DNA of 64,000 nucleotides from Meiothermus sp. (GTDB lineage: Bacteria > Deinococcota > Deinococci > Deinococcales > Thermaceae): NCBI GenBank assembly GCA_026004095.1, contig BPIL01000001.1:1-64000 (forward strand). Reading direction: 5' to 3'. The notes below the pieces were generated by a model, which was given only the letters and a program-made list of their open reading frames with translations, made no database searches and was not told the DNA's origin. Numbering within the stretch: the first letter of the stretch is position 1; each line of letters opens with the position of its first letter. This document shows, piece by piece, positions 25,304 through 36,039 of this stretch. The translations under genes and the position numbers were made by a program.

Positions 25304-27339
25304 TTCCTTTTGCACTGGGTGCTGGGGCCCTGCTGGGGGCTCTCAGCCAGCTAACCCCCTGGGCCTTTCTGGGCTTGCTAGCAGGGCTTGGACTCCCGCA
25401 ATCTGCACGTTGGCTTGGTCTGGGAGCTTACATTCTGATCACCCTGCACCTGGGTTTAGCCCAGGATCCCTGGGCTTCCCAGATAGGGCAGTGGCTGCGG
25501 ATCGAAGGCACCCTTCGAGGAGGTTTTCTACACACACCGCAAGGGCGCTTATATGTGCACTACTTTCCAAAGTTGCAGGATGGCCGCTATGTTTTGGAGG
25601 GCCACCTACTGCGCCCTTCGAATAAGCGCAACCCGGGGGGCTTTGATCAGCAAACCTGGTTACGCGGCCTGGGGGTTACAGCGGTGCTACGAGCCCAACG
25701 GGTTGTGCATTATGAACCCCTACCACCAGATCCCCGCCAGCGGCTTCAAAAGCAGCTTGTAGCTGGCCTCTCCCCCTCCGTGGCCGCCCTGCTCGCCGCC
25801 TTGACCCTCGGCGAACGTCGCGATCTGGGCGAGGCCTATACGGAGTTTCAGCAGGCCGGTCTGGCCCACACCCTGGCCCTATCTGGCTTACATGTGGCGA
25901 TCCTAACCGGCTTTTTTGTGCTCTTGCTCTATCCGCTGGGCAGGTGGCGCTACCCTGCAGCCTTGCTTTTATTGCTGCTGTATCTGTGGCTTGTAGGGCC
26001 CCAGCCTTCGCTGGTACGGGCAGTGATTATGGCGGGCTTTGTGTTGATGGGCCTGTTCATTGGAAGCGGCCGGGTAGCAGTCTTGCCCGCCTTGTCGCTG
26101 GCTTTATTTATTCAATTGCTGCTCGAGCCGCGTACCCTGTTCAGCCTTTCGGCACAGCTTTCCTATCTGGCCGTGCTGGGCATGGCCCTGGTGCTGCCGC
26201 ACCTGCCCAGGCTCGAGGGCTGGAAACAGTGGGTCTGGTCATCCGTTAGCGTCACCCTTGCCGCGCAAATTCTGATCCTTCCCCTCTTGCTCCATCATTT
26301 CCATCAACTGCCCCTGATCTCCCCCGTTGCAAACTTGCTCGTGTTACCCTTGCTGAGCCTCCTGGTTCCCCTAGGCTTTCTCAAACTACTAGTAGGTGGT
26401 CTACTGGCCGGGCCCATCGAGATTCTCGGTTCGTTGGTTTTGGGACTGGTTGGGTGGCTGTCCGAGGGCCCCTTGCTGCGCTGGGGTGAGATAACTCCTG
26501 TAGGGTTCATCCTGTACTACCTTGGCCTTCTACCATTGCTGCTGGGCCTTTACGGCCGTCTTCGCTGGACACATGCGGCGGGGCTTACCGCCACAGCCGC
26601 GCTGACCTCCATCCTGTCCAGCTACATACCCCGCGCCGAGCTTTGGCAGCTCGATGTGGGCCAGGGCGATGCGATCCTGCTGCGCCTTCCCGGCAGGGTA
26701 GAAATCCTTGTGGATGGAGGGCGCGACTGGGCTTATCCTCGGCTAGAACAAGCCTTGCGAGCCCTGGGTGTGGACGACCTTGATCTGCTCATCGCCACCC
26801 ACCCCGATGGAGACCATGTGGGGGCCCTGTTGAAAGTTATTGGGAATTTTCCAGTCGGTGCATTGGTCACCGGGCCCAGGGTACAGGGCGTCGCCTTGGA
26901 CGATGCCTTGCACCGGGCCGCCCGTCAGCGCGGAATCCCAATTTTTTCTGCTCGCAGAGGAAGCCAGCTAACCCTGGCCGGGGCCCGCCTGCGCTTCTTA
27001 GGGCCACAAGGTGACGAGGTCGAGGACAACGAGCGCAGTTTGGTTTTCGTGCTGGAATACAAGAATCACAAGATACTTTTTACCGGCGACGCTCCCACCT
27101 CAGCCGAGGTGCGCTGGCCCACCGAGAAGGTAGATATCCTAAAGGTGGGCCATCATGGCTCTGAGACCAGCACCAGTGATCACCTATTGCAGCACTTCCG
27201 CCCCAAGCTGGCCTTAATTGGCGTGGGCAGTAACCCGTACGGCCACCCGTCGAGGGCCGTACTAGAACGCCTAAATCAGTACGGTGTGCAGATTCGACGT
27301 ACCGATATCGAAGGGGCTATACGAATTCTATTGCCTTGA
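25300..27339 (+). CDS. comEC: DNA internalisation channel ComEC/Rec2
   Basis: A 679-residue polytopic membrane protein. The N-terminal part carries two or three helices and an OB-like periplasmic domain. The competence domain (about 160-430) contains 'GLAHTLALSGLHVAILTGFFVLLLYP' and 'PSLVRAVIMAGFVLMG'. The C-terminal metallo-beta-lactamase-like domain (about 445-679) has 'WQLDVGQGDAILLRL', 'IATHPDGDHVGAL' and 'VGHHGSETSTSD', with metal-binding His/Asp retained, so it may degrade the non-transported strand. It passes single-stranded DNA through the inner membrane. It is cotranscribed with comEA and overlaps it by 4 bases. Length is close to the Thermus homologue. Confidence 0.94.
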   Translation: MIPFALGAGALLGALSQLTPWAFLGLLAGLGLPQSARWLGLGAYILITLHLGLAQDPWASQIGQWLRIEGTLRGGFLHTPQGRLYVHYFPKLQDGRYVLEGHLLRPSNKRNPGGFDQQTWLRGLGVTAVLRAQRVVHYEPLPPDPRQRLQKQLVAGLSPSVAALLAALTLGERRDLGEAYTEFQQAGLAHTLALSGLHVAILTGFFVLLLYPLGRWRYPAALLLLLLYLWLVGPQPSLVRAVIMAGFVLMGLFIGSGRVAVLPALSLALFIQLLLEPRTLFSLSAQLSYLAVLGMALVLPHLPRLEGWKQWVWSSVSVTLAAQILILPLLLHHFHQLPLISPVANLLVLPLLSLLVPLGFLKLLVGGLLAGPIEILGSLVLGLVGWLSEGPLLRWGEITPVGFILYYLGLLPLLLGLYGRLRWTHAAGLTATAALTSILSSYIPRAELWQLDVGQGDAILLRLPGRVEILVDGGRDWAYPRLEQALRALGVDDLDLLIATHPDGDHVGALLKVIGNFPVGALVTGPRVQGVALDDALHRAARQRGIPIFSARRGSQLTLAGARLRFLGPQGDEVEDNERSLVFVLEYKNHKILFTGDAPTSAEVRWPTEKVDILKVGHHGSETSTSDHLLQHFRPKLALIGVGSNPYGHPSRAVLERLNQYGVQIRRTDIEGAIRILLP

Positions 27340-27340
27340 T

Positions 27341-28159
27341 TTACCCTTCATAGCCCAGGGCCTGCAAAATTGCGGTGAGTTCCTCTTCAGAGTGGTAACT
27401 AATCTCTATCTTCCCTTTCTTGAGGCTCGTAAAACGAACCTTTGTACCCAGTCGGCGCGAGAGGTTGCGCGCGATCTCGGCGTAGGCCTCCTCACCTTTT
27501 GGGCGGCCGCTCGAGGCCGCAGGCTTATCCTTGAGCCTCTCGGTTTCACGCACGCTCAGTTGTTTTGATAACACCTCCGATAAGCCCCAGCTACGCTTGG
27601 ACTCCGGCAACATCAGAAGAGCTCTGGCATGCCCTGCGCTGATTTTATTTTCTTCCAGGGCTTTTCTAATCTCTGGGCTTAATTGAAGCAGTCTGAGGGC
27701 GTTGGTAACCGTTACCCTGGCCTTGCCCACAGCCCTGGCTACCTCTTCCTGGGTCATGCCCATATCTACCAGCCGTTTGTACCCCTCAGCCTCTTCCATG
27801 GGATTTAGGTCTTCACGCTGCAGGTTTTCGATAAGGGCAATTTCCAGGGCCTCACGCTCCCCTATGTCCTTGATAATGACCGGAACCTCGCGCAACCCCG
27901 CCATCTGAGAGGCTCTAAAACGCCGCTCACCCGCCACCAGCTCGTACATATCCCCCTTCGGCCTCACCAGCAACGGCTGCAACAAACCCTTCTCCTTGAT
28001 AGAGGCGGCCAGCTCTTCCAGGGCTTCGGGGTCAAACAGGCGCCGGGGTTGTCCAGGATTGGTTTTGATCAAGGCTAGAGGAAGTCTGGTCTGGGAAGCC
28101 GGGGTTTTAGGCAGTAAGGCTTCCAATCCTTTTCCCAGACCGCTAGGCTTCTTTGACAC
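27341..28159 (-). CDS. parB: Chromosome-partitioning protein ParB (Spo0J)
   Basis: 272 residues. '[41 protein letters not shown]' starts the CTP-binding domain, with the C-motif '[18 protein letters not shown]' and '[18 protein letters not shown]'. The helix-turn-helix '[24 protein letters not shown]' binds parS. A C-terminal dimer domain follows. Its ATG lies 17 bases inside the end of parA. Two imperfect parS sites are located in and beside rsmG (29198, 29662). It acts in origin segregation with ParA and SMC. Confidence 0.96.
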   Translation of the reverse strand: MSKKPSGLGKGLEALLPKTPASQTRLPLALIKTNPGQPRRLFDPEALEELAASIKEKGLLQPLLVRPKGDMYELVAGERRFRASQMAGLREVPVIIKDIGEREALEIALIENLQREDLNPMEEAEGYKRLVDMGMTQEEVARAVGKARVTVTNALRLLQLSPEIRKALEENKISAGHARALLMLPESKRSWGLSEVLSKQLSVRETERLKDKPAASSGRPKGEEAYAEIARNLSRRLGTKVRFTSLKKGKIEISYHSEEELTAILQALGYEG

Positions 28160-28901
28160 GACGCATCACCTCCTCCGCCAGGCGCCGGTAGGCGTGGGCA
28201 CCGCTGCTGGTTGGTGCATACTGACTAATATCCTGACCATAGCTGGGTGCCTCGGCCAGCCGGACATTGCGTGGAATTACCGTCCAGAACACCTTCTCTC
28301 CTAGGTTGGCTCGGATGTTGCTCTCCACCTGCTGTGATAACAAGGTGCGAGGGTCGTACATGGTGATCAGAACCCCAAGAAGCCGCAAGGCCGGGTTCAG
28401 GCTTGTACGCACTTGTTCAATGGTCTCCATCAGGCCAGCAATTCCCTCGAGGGCATAATATTCAGCCTGCACCGGAACAACCAAGCCCTCCGCAGCCGCC
28501 AGAACGTTGATGGTAATAGGGCCCAAACTGGGGGGGGCATCCAGCAGGATAAGGTCGTAGGCTGGCTCCAGCGAACGTAAAACCTCAGCCAACCGGGTGG
28601 GTTTTTCTATAAGTTCCGCAGAAGCCCCGACCAAATCGGGGCTTGAGGGAAGCAGATCCAGCCCTTCAGCCACCTTCACCAGTGCGTCTCGAGCGTCATG
28701 ATTACCGACCAAGACAGTATAGATGTTACGCTCAGACACGGCCTGCCCCACCCCCGAGGTTGCATTGACCTGGGGATCGAGATCCACTAGCAAAACCTTT
28801 TGACCAGCTTTGGCTAGGTAGGCCGATAAATTTACTGCGGTCGTGGTCTTCCCCACCCCCCCTTTTTGATTCACTATGCCGATGCGCTTCACCTTACCCA
28901 C
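28143..28901 (-). CDS. parA: Chromosome-partitioning ATPase ParA (Soj)
   Basis: 252 residues. The deviant Walker A '[19 protein letters not shown]', Walker A' '[15 protein letters not shown]' and Walker B '[11 protein letters not shown]' identify the ParA/MinD family. The short N-terminus (no HTH) marks the chromosomal Soj type. It binds non-specific DNA as an ATP sandwich dimer and pulls ParB-parS complexes; in Bacillus Soj also acts on DnaA. It starts on the last base of the rsmG stop and overlaps parB by 17 bases, so rsmG-parA-parB form one operon with mnmG upstream. Confidence 0.96.
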   Translation of the reverse strand: MGKVKRIGIVNQKGGVGKTTTAVNLSAYLAKAGQKVLLVDLDPQVNATSGVGQAVSERNIYTVLVGNHDARDALVKVAEGLDLLPSSPDLVGASAELIEKPTRLAEVLRSLEPAYDLILLDAPPSLGPITINVLAAAEGLVVPVQAEYYALEGIAGLMETIEQVRTSLNPALRLLGVLITMYDPRTLLSQQVESNIRANLGEKVFWTVIPRNVRLAEAPSYGQDISQYAPTSSGAHAYRRLAEEVMRRVKEA

Positions 28902-29629
28902 TAGGATAACGGATTTTTAGCGGGAACCCCAGGTTTGCGGGGGTACTGGGGCGGTGTGGGCTCCATCTTACGTAGGATGATTAGATGACGTGTATCGCCG
29001 GTGCCTGGCAGCTTTAGGTGTATTACTTCCTCCAACACGCCCCCTAGCTTTCGTATTGCACCTTGGGCCTCAGCCACCTCGCGCACCACTTCAGCACCTT
29101 TCTGCACCAGCACAAACCCACCTACCCGCACCAGGGGTAGGGTCAACTCAGCGGTGGTAGCCAGTGCGGCCACTGCACGGGTCAGAGCAGCCCCGTATGT
29201 TTCACGTTTTACAATCTGTTGACCGAGGTCTTCAGCGCGCCCCCAGAGAGCCTGTGCGTTCGGTAACGCCAGGTTTTGTATAGCCTTGGTCACAAAACCT
29301 ATTTTCTTCTGGGTAGCATCCAGCAAATCGAACCGGACATCGGAGCGTACAATTGCCAAAGGCAGCCCAGGAAAACCCGCTCCAGTACCAACGTCTATCA
29401 CCGACATCCCGTTTGTAAAGCCAGAGTAACGCAGACAAGACAGGGAATCTACAAAATGCTTATGTACTATGCCTCTTTCATCCCGGATGGCGGTCAAGTT
29501 AAGGTTCTGATTTGCGGTTGTAAGCAGGTCATAGAGTAAAACAAAACGGGCCAGGTGGGGTTCTAGTTCCAGACCCAGTTCCGCACCTGCTTGCAACAGC
29601 ATCTGTTTTCCAGCCGCGCTCATCTGCAT
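28901..29629 (-). CDS. rsmG: 16S rRNA (guanine-N7) methyltransferase RsmG (GidB)
   Basis: 242 residues. The SAM-binding motif is '[22 protein letters not shown]'. '[22 protein letters not shown]' is the family N-terminal signature, and '[24 protein letters not shown]' the substrate region. The enzyme makes m7G527 (E. coli numbering) in 16S rRNA, which affects streptomycin sensitivity. Two possible ATGs (29629, 29623) lie after GGAG. The coding region contains a parS-like 16-mer at 29198-29213. Confidence 0.95.
   Translation of the reverse strand: MQMSAAGKQMLLQAGAELGLELEPHLARFVLLYDLLTTANQNLNLTAIRDERGIVHKHFVDSLSCLRYSGFTNGMSVIDVGTGAGFPGLPLAIVRSDVRFDLLDATQKKIGFVTKAIQNLALPNAQALWGRAEDLGQQIVKRETYGAALTRAVAALATTAELTLPLVRVGGFVLVQKGAEVVREVAEAQGAIRKLGGVLEEVIHLKLPGTGDTRHLIILRKMEPTPPQYPRKPGVPAKNPLS
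29198..29213 (-). promoter_or_regulatory. parS-like ParB site inside rsmG
   Basis: TGTTTCACGTTTTACA matches 13 of 16 bases of the bacterial parS consensus TGTTTCACGTGAAACA. It is the exact reverse complement of the copy at 29662-29677. Confidence 0.6.
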
Positions 29630-29661
29630 ACATTGGCCGCTCCAATCGGCAGCGTGCGATA

Positions 29662-29677
29662 TGTAAAACGTGAAACA
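29662..29677 (+). promoter_or_regulatory. parS-like ParB site between rsmG and mnmG
   Basis: TGTAAAACGTGAAACA, 13 of 16 matches to consensus parS with a perfect ACGTGAAACA half. It lies in the short rsmG-mnmG gap, the standard neighbourhood for parS. Confidence 0.6.
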
Positions 29678-29689
29678 TTACCAGCCCGA

Positions 29690-31501
29690 TCAGTTAACGG
29701 GAACCGGCATTTTAGCGATGTACACCAGAAGCGCCGTAATGTCTGAGTCTCGAATTCCTGGTACCCTCGAGGCTTCCGCTACCGAGTGGGGACGAACCCG
29801 ACCGAGTTTTTCGATCGCCTCTTTAGAGAGGCTGGGAACACGGGCATAGTCAAGATTCACTGGTAGGCGGTAGGCCTCGAGTTCTTTCAGCCTCTCACGC
29901 AGCTTGGCCTGCCGCTCCATATAACCCGCGTACTTGGCCCGCACTTCAACCTGGTAGGCCTCGGCTTTGCTGAGGGGTATCTCCGGTGGCCCGATTAACC
30001 GCAGCACCTGTTCATAACTGACCTCAGGCCGTCGCAGGTATTGCAATGCCGAGACCCCCTCTATACGGCTGCGCTGAAGGCGGTTCAACTCGTTCTGAAT
30101 TCGCGTATATTTGGCCTGCACAGCCTCTAGATCTTCAGCCGATCGCAGCCCCCAACCAACCGCCAACGGCACCATGCGTTCATCCGCGTTATCCGACCTG
30201 CACAACAAGCGCAGCTCCACCCTCGAGGTCATCATGCGATAGGGCTCGTCCACCCCACGGTGAACCAGATCGTCTATCATCACCCCGATATAGCCAGAGG
30301 CTCGCGGCAGATGAACCTCCTCCAGCCCCATTGCATACCGCGCCGCATTCAGACCGGCCAGCAAACCCTGGGCCGCTGCCTCTTCATAGCCCGAGGTTCC
30401 ATTGAGCTGACCAGCAGTAAACAACCCCGGCAGCATACGGGACTGCAGGCCTGGTGTTAGTTCCAGAGGATCCACGGCATCATATTCCACTGCGTAGGCA
30501 TAGCGTTGAATCACCGCCCGCTCAAAACCTGGGAGGCTATGCACCATCTGAACCTGCAGTTCAGGGGGTAGGGAAGAGCTAAAACCTTGCAGGTATAGCT
30601 CCGTGGTGTGCAGTCCATCGGGCTCCACAAAAAGCAGGTGCGTTTCCTTGTCGAAAAAGCGAACCACCTTGTCTTCGATAGAAGGGCAGTACCGGGGCCC
30701 GATCCCTTCTATATCCCCTCCGTATAGAGGCGATAAGTGTAGATTTTCTTGGATCAGCCGGTGGGTGGTTGCAGTTGTGCGGGTCTGCCAGGTGGGACGG
30801 GCTGTGGCATAAGGGCCGGGCACCCCAGCAAAGGTTTCTGGAGGATCGTCCGCCGGAACGACCTCGAGCTTGTGGTAATCCACCGAGTCGGCCTGGATGC
30901 GGGGGGGCGTCCCAGTCTTAAAGCGCAACAAGCGATGCCCCGCGGCCCGCAAACTTTCGGAGAGAAAACGGGCAGGGGGCTCTCCCTGTCGTCCTGCAGG
31001 CCGGGACTGCCTTCCGTACCAGACCACCCCTTGTAAAAAGGTACCACTGGCCACCACCACAGCCCGGGCCGGCAGTCTGCGTCCGTCCACAGTCTGCACG
31101 CCACACAGCACCCCCTGCTCTACCCACAGCGCCGCCACTTCAGCCCGCACACTTTCAATCTGAGGATGCCCCAGCAGCACCCGCTGGGCCTCGAGCGCAT
31201 AAAGATCGCGGTCGACCTGTACGCGCAAGCTCTGAACCGCAGGGCCTTTAGAACGATTTAGCACACGGGTGTGAATAGCAGTGGCATCCGCTAGCTTGCC
31301 CATCAGGCCACCCAGGGCCTCTATTTCAGCCACGAGTTGGCTTTTACCGGGCCCACCCACAGCGGGGTTGCAGGGCATCAAGCCAATGCGCTCAGGGTTC
31401 GACGTGACCAGGCCCACCCGAGCCCCCAGCCTGGCTGCTGCCCAGGCCGCCTCGATCCCCGCATGACCACCGCCCACCACTATAACGTCATAGGCCCCCA
31501 T
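29690..31501 (-). CDS. mnmG: tRNA uridine 5-carboxymethylaminomethyl modification enzyme MnmG (GidA)
   Basis: 603 residues. I take ATG 31501 because AGGAG lies 9 bases before it; the upstream ATG and TTG are too close. The FAD motif is '[22 protein letters not shown]', followed by '[21 protein letters not shown]', '[16 protein letters not shown]' and '[21 protein letters not shown]'. With MnmE (not in this window) it modifies U34 of tRNAs reading two-codon boxes. It is located next to the origin as in many bacteria and is divergent from dnaA. Confidence 0.95.
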   Translation of the reverse strand: MGAYDVIVVGGGHAGIEAAWAAARLGARVGLVTSNPERIGLMPCNPAVGGPGKSQLVAEIEALGGLMGKLADATAIHTRVLNRSKGPAVQSLRVQVDRDLYALEAQRVLLGHPQIESVRAEVAALWVEQGVLCGVQTVDGRRLPARAVVVASGTFLQGVVWYGRQSRPAGRQGEPPARFLSESLRAAGHRLLRFKTGTPPRIQADSVDYHKLEVVPADDPPETFAGVPGPYATARPTWQTRTTATTHRLIQENLHLSPLYGGDIEGIGPRYCPSIEDKVVRFFDKETHLLFVEPDGLHTTELYLQGFSSSLPPELQVQMVHSLPGFERAVIQRYAYAVEYDAVDPLELTPGLQSRMLPGLFTAGQLNGTSGYEEAAAQGLLAGLNAARYAMGLEEVHLPRASGYIGVMIDDLVHRGVDEPYRMMTSRVELRLLCRSDNADERMVPLAVGWGLRSAEDLEAVQAKYTRIQNELNRLQRSRIEGVSALQYLRRPEVSYEQVLRLIGPPEIPLSKAEAYQVEVRAKYAGYMERQAKLRERLKELEAYRLPVNLDYARVPSLSKEAIEKLGRVRPHSVAEASRVPGIRDSDITALLVYIAKMPVPVN

Positions 31502-31653
31502 CCCCATCAACTCCTAACCTCGCATTTTAGCAGAGGCCTCTTAGAATCCACGAGTTCAACGGGCGCGTCTCTCAGATTTCACACGGTTTTGTTTTTGCTG
31601 TTCCAGATGCGAATTCCAGGCTCCAGTAAGGTTTTGCTCACATCCACACAACA

Positions 31654-31696
31654 TTATCCACAGGGGGTTCTCCACCTGTGGATAACTCGGTAAAAT
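31654..31696 (+). promoter_or_regulatory. dnaA promoter with two DnaA boxes
   Basis: Two perfect DnaA boxes in opposite orientation, TTATCCACA (31654-31662) and TGTGGATAA (31677-31685), precede a -10-like TAAAAT (31691-31696). The second box lies in the promoter spacer, so autorepression by DnaA is expected. Confidence 0.7.
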
Positions 31697-31725
31697 GTAC
31701 AAACTTGTATAGGGGAGGAGTGGCC

Positions 31726-33045
31726 TTGACCCAAAACACTGTCTGGCAAAATGTACTCGAGTACGTACGCCAAAGTATCACAGAGGTGGAGTACCACACC
31801 TGGTTTGAGAAGATTCAACCGCTGGGGGTGGTCAACGGCTCGCTCGAGCTGGGCGTTCCTACCAGCTTCTTCAAAGGCTGGATTGAGGATCACTACGCCG
31901 AGCTGCTCACCGAAGCCCTGGCCCGCCTGGGAGCCCAGGCACCTCGCTTCGAACTCAAAGTAATTCCAGGAAAACCCGTCCAGGAAGATATTTTTTCCGC
32001 TTCCACTCCCAGCAAGCCCCAAGAGGCACGCGCCCGGCTTAACCCCAAGTACATCTTCGAGAACTTTGTGGTGGGGCAGAACAACAACCTCGCCCACGCC
32101 GCGGCTGTCGCCGTCGCAGAGTCCCCCGGCAACGCATACAACCCTTTATTTATCTATGGCGGGGTAGGGTTGGGCAAAACCCACCTCATGCATGCCGTTG
32201 GGCACTCGGTGGCCCAGCGTTTTCCCGACAAAAAGATTGAGTACGTTTCTACCGAAACCTTTACCAACGAACTTATCAACGCCATCCGCGAAGATCGCAT
32301 GACCGAGTTCCGCGACCGCTACCGCTCGGTGGATCTGCTGTTGGTAGACGATATTCAGTTCATCGCTGGTAAGGAGCGAACCCAGGAAGAGTTCTTCCAT
32401 ACCTTTAACGCCCTCTACGAGGCCCGCAAGCAGATCATTCTTTCCTCAGACCGCCCCCCCAAAGATATCCTTACCCTCGAGGCCCGTCTGCGCAGCCGCT
32501 TTGAGTGGGGTTTGATTACCGATATCCAGCCTCCCGACCTCGAGACCCGGGTGGCCATCCTCAAGATGAACTCCGAGTACCGCAACATGCGTGTTCCCGA
32601 GGAGGTGCTGGAATACATCGCCAAACAAATTACCTCCAACATCCGCGAGCTCGAGGGTGCTCTCATGCGGGTAATCGCCTATGCCTCCCTCAATGGTGTA
32701 CAACTCAGCAAAGCGGTAGCTGTCAAGGCCTTATCCGACGTATTTGCGGCTTCTGAGACCGGGCTGGCCCCGGAAGAAATCCTCAAAGCTGTGGCCGAAC
32801 ACTACAACCTTAGACCAGAGGAGATACGCGGCGCGGGTCGGCGTAAGGAGGTTGTGATTCCCCGCCAGATTGCCATGTACTTGATTCGCGAAATGACCCA
32901 CGCCTCCCTGCCAGAAATCGGGCAGTTCTTCGATGGGCGTGACCACACCACGGTGCTATACGCCATCCAGAAGATTCAGGAGAGCCTGGATACCGAACCC
33001 GGCCTCCAACAGGCCCTCAAAAGCATCCGGGAACGTCTGCGTTGA
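31726..33045 (+). CDS. dnaA: Chromosomal replication initiator DnaA
   Basis: 439 residues starting at TTG 31726. The GGAGG in AGGGGAGGAG has ideal spacing (7) to this TTG but only 1 base to the upstream GTG, which decides the start. Domain I '[29 protein letters not shown]'; domain II is short; domain III AAA+ has Walker A '[16 protein letters not shown]', Walker B '[27 protein letters not shown]' and the Arg finger region 'LRSRFEWGL'. Domain IV has the DnaA signature '[34 protein letters not shown]'. It opens oriC, which lies just downstream. Confidence 0.97.
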   Translation: MTQNTVWQNVLEYVRQSITEVEYHTWFEKIQPLGVVNGSLELGVPTSFFKGWIEDHYAELLTEALARLGAQAPRFELKVIPGKPVQEDIFSASTPSKPQEARARLNPKYIFENFVVGQNNNLAHAAAVAVAESPGNAYNPLFIYGGVGLGKTHLMHAVGHSVAQRFPDKKIEYVSTETFTNELINAIREDRMTEFRDRYRSVDLLLVDDIQFIAGKERTQEEFFHTFNALYEARKQIILSSDRPPKDILTLEARLRSRFEWGLITDIQPPDLETRVAILKMNSEYRNMRVPEEVLEYIAKQITSNIRELEGALMRVIAYASLNGVQLSKAVAVKALSDVFAASETGLAPEEILKAVAEHYNLRPEEIRGAGRRKEVVIPRQIAMYLIREMTHASLPEIGQFFDGRDHTTVLYAIQKIQESLDTEPGLQQALKSIRERLR

Positions 33046-33100
33046 GGTTGTTCATACTCAAACCAGATTATTTTAGCAACATAATCGCCCAACTCAAGGC

Positions 33101-33390
33101 TGTGGACAAATTAATTTCGCCTGTGGATAACCCTGTGGATAACCTGTGGATAACCCTGTGGATACACCTGTGGATAAATGCGTCTGTACCGAGCTTGTGG
33201 ATAAGTGCCCCCTTTTTCCACAGCTTATCCACAGCTTATTCACAATTTTCCACACCTTTTATCCACAGGCTCAATTCGATATCAATGGGCCTTAATTAGG
33301 CCTTATCCACATATCCACAGCCCCTACTACTACTAGTACTAATCTTAAAAAATTTTTAAAACGAGAAGGAGTAGTTTTTTTAAAGATAGC
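33101..33390 (+). other. oriC: Replication origin oriC (DnaA-box cluster, DnaA-trio, AT-rich unwinding region)
   Basis: The dnaA-dnaN gap holds perfect TGTGGATAA boxes at 33122, 33134, 33145, 33169 and 33196 and perfect TTATCCACA boxes at 33225, 33259 and 33303. One-mismatch or similar boxes lie at 33101, 33157, 33214, 33236, 33246 and 33311. The left boxes point one way and the right ones the other. After the last box and CCCC comes TACTACTACTAGTACTAAT (33325-33343), which on the lower strand reads 3'-GAT-GAT-GAT-CAT-GAT, a DnaA-trio, and then the AT-rich tract CTTAAAAAATTTTTAAAAC. The rest of the 510-base gap up to dnaN shows no gene. Confidence 0.93.
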
Positions 33391-33554
33391 CCCCACTTGT
33401 TGACCCACTGCCCAGTCCAACCCCCAAAGAGCGGTATGAACAGCGTAAAAACAGGCACCTCGCAAACCTGCTTCAATCGTTTAGATTGACTGTTAGAATA
33501 TCTGGGCTGACTAGGGCTGCTGCCCCGACCAGATAGCCCAGCATGGAGGCCAGC

Positions 33555-34640
33555 GTGGAAGTTCGCATCCCCAAACGTACCCTTGTTGAAGGACTATCCA
33601 TTCTAGAGCGGATTGTTCCCAGCCGCAGCTCCAACCCCATCCTGACCTACTTACCGATTGAACTTTCCGAGCAAGGCCTGATTCTGCGGGGTACCAACGG
33701 CGAGGTGGACATCGAGGTTAAGCTACCTGCTGAGATACGGGGCGCAGGTCAGGTGCTGGTACTGGCCCAGACCTTCATACAGATTGTGCGCAGCGCCCCA
33801 GGAGAGCTGGTGGAATTAATCTTTGGGAATGGAGAGCGCTTAGAACTGCACTCGGGGGCCTTCAATACCCAGCTTTCCACCACCAGCCCAGATGGTTATC
33901 CCGAGCTATCATTCAGCCCGCCGGGCGTTGAAAAGATCGCCGCTGCCCGTCTAGCCCAGGCCATTACCCGTGTGCGCTATGCTGCCAGCACCGAGGAGTA
34001 TCGGGCCATCTTCCGTGGGGTGCAGCTCGAGATGTCCCCTGCCAGCCTGCGCGCGGTGGCCTCCGACGGCTACCGCCTGGCCTGCTACGACCTGCCCATG
34101 CAGCTTCAAAACCGCAAGCTGGTTATCCCGGCCCGGAGCGCCGACGAGATCGTGCGGGTTTTCAGGGATGCCCAAGGCGAGGTGGCCCTGGCAGTGGCCG
34201 AAGGCACCCTAACGCTGGTAGGCGAGGCGGTTCGAATGTCGGTGAAGTTGATGGAGGGCGAGTTCCCCGACTATGGGCGGGTTATTCCGCAAAGTTTTGT
34301 GTTGGAGGCCACCTTGCAGGCCGAGGCCTTGCGTGAGAGCTTGAAGCGGGTGGCGGTGCTATCGGATCGACACAACCACCGTGTCAATCTTCTGTTTAAC
34401 AACAACAAGCTTGACATTGATGCCGAGAGCGATTATGGCCGGGGCAGGGAAGAGCTTAGCATAGAGGCTTCAGGTGAGCCCCAGCTAATGGTAGCTTACA
34501 ACGCCCAGTTCCTAATCGATGCCCTGGCCCCCATCGAGGGAGCGGTGCGGATCAAGCTGTCCGGCCCGACCAGCCCCAGCTTGGTGCAGGCGGTGGAGGA
34601 TAGCGGCTACCTGGCGGTGGTGGTACCGTTGCGGGTTTGA
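33555..34640 (+). CDS. dnaN: DNA polymerase III sliding clamp beta
   Basis: 361 residues if GTG 33555 is the start. GGAGG lies 5 bases before it and the resulting 'MEVRIPKRTLVEGLSILERIVPSRSSNPIL' aligns with the Thermus clamp N-terminus. The track ATG at 33543 has no ribosome site. Three clamp domains follow. 'RYAASTEEYRAIFRGVQLE', 'AVASDGYRLACYDLP' and 'KLMEGEFPDYGRVIP' are family hallmarks, and the protein ends 'VVVPLRV' in place of the E. coli MPMRL. The dimeric ring tethers polymerase III to DNA. Confidence 0.95.
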   Translation: MEVRIPKRTLVEGLSILERIVPSRSSNPILTYLPIELSEQGLILRGTNGEVDIEVKLPAEIRGAGQVLVLAQTFIQIVRSAPGELVELIFGNGERLELHSGAFNTQLSTTSPDGYPELSFSPPGVEKIAAARLAQAITRVRYAASTEEYRAIFRGVQLEMSPASLRAVASDGYRLACYDLPMQLQNRKLVIPARSADEIVRVFRDAQGEVALAVAEGTLTLVGEAVRMSVKLMEGEFPDYGRVIPQSFVLEATLQAEALRESLKRVAVLSDRHNHRVNLLFNNNKLDIDAESDYGRGREELSIEASGEPQLMVAYNAQFLIDALAPIEGAVRIKLSGPTSPSLVQAVEDSGYLAVVVPLRV

Positions 34641-34683
34641 GGCTGTGTGGGGTTATGACTGCATTCCGGGCCTCGAGGTGTAG

Positions 34684-36012
<1,329 letters not shown>

Positions 36013-36039
36013 GGCTGCAGGCCAGCCCGAGACGAGACT

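Noticed and set aside
33543-33554. ATG at 33543 as the dnaN start
   Set aside because: No ribosome site; GTG 33555 has GGAGG and fits the Thermus N-terminus. It is not fully excluded.
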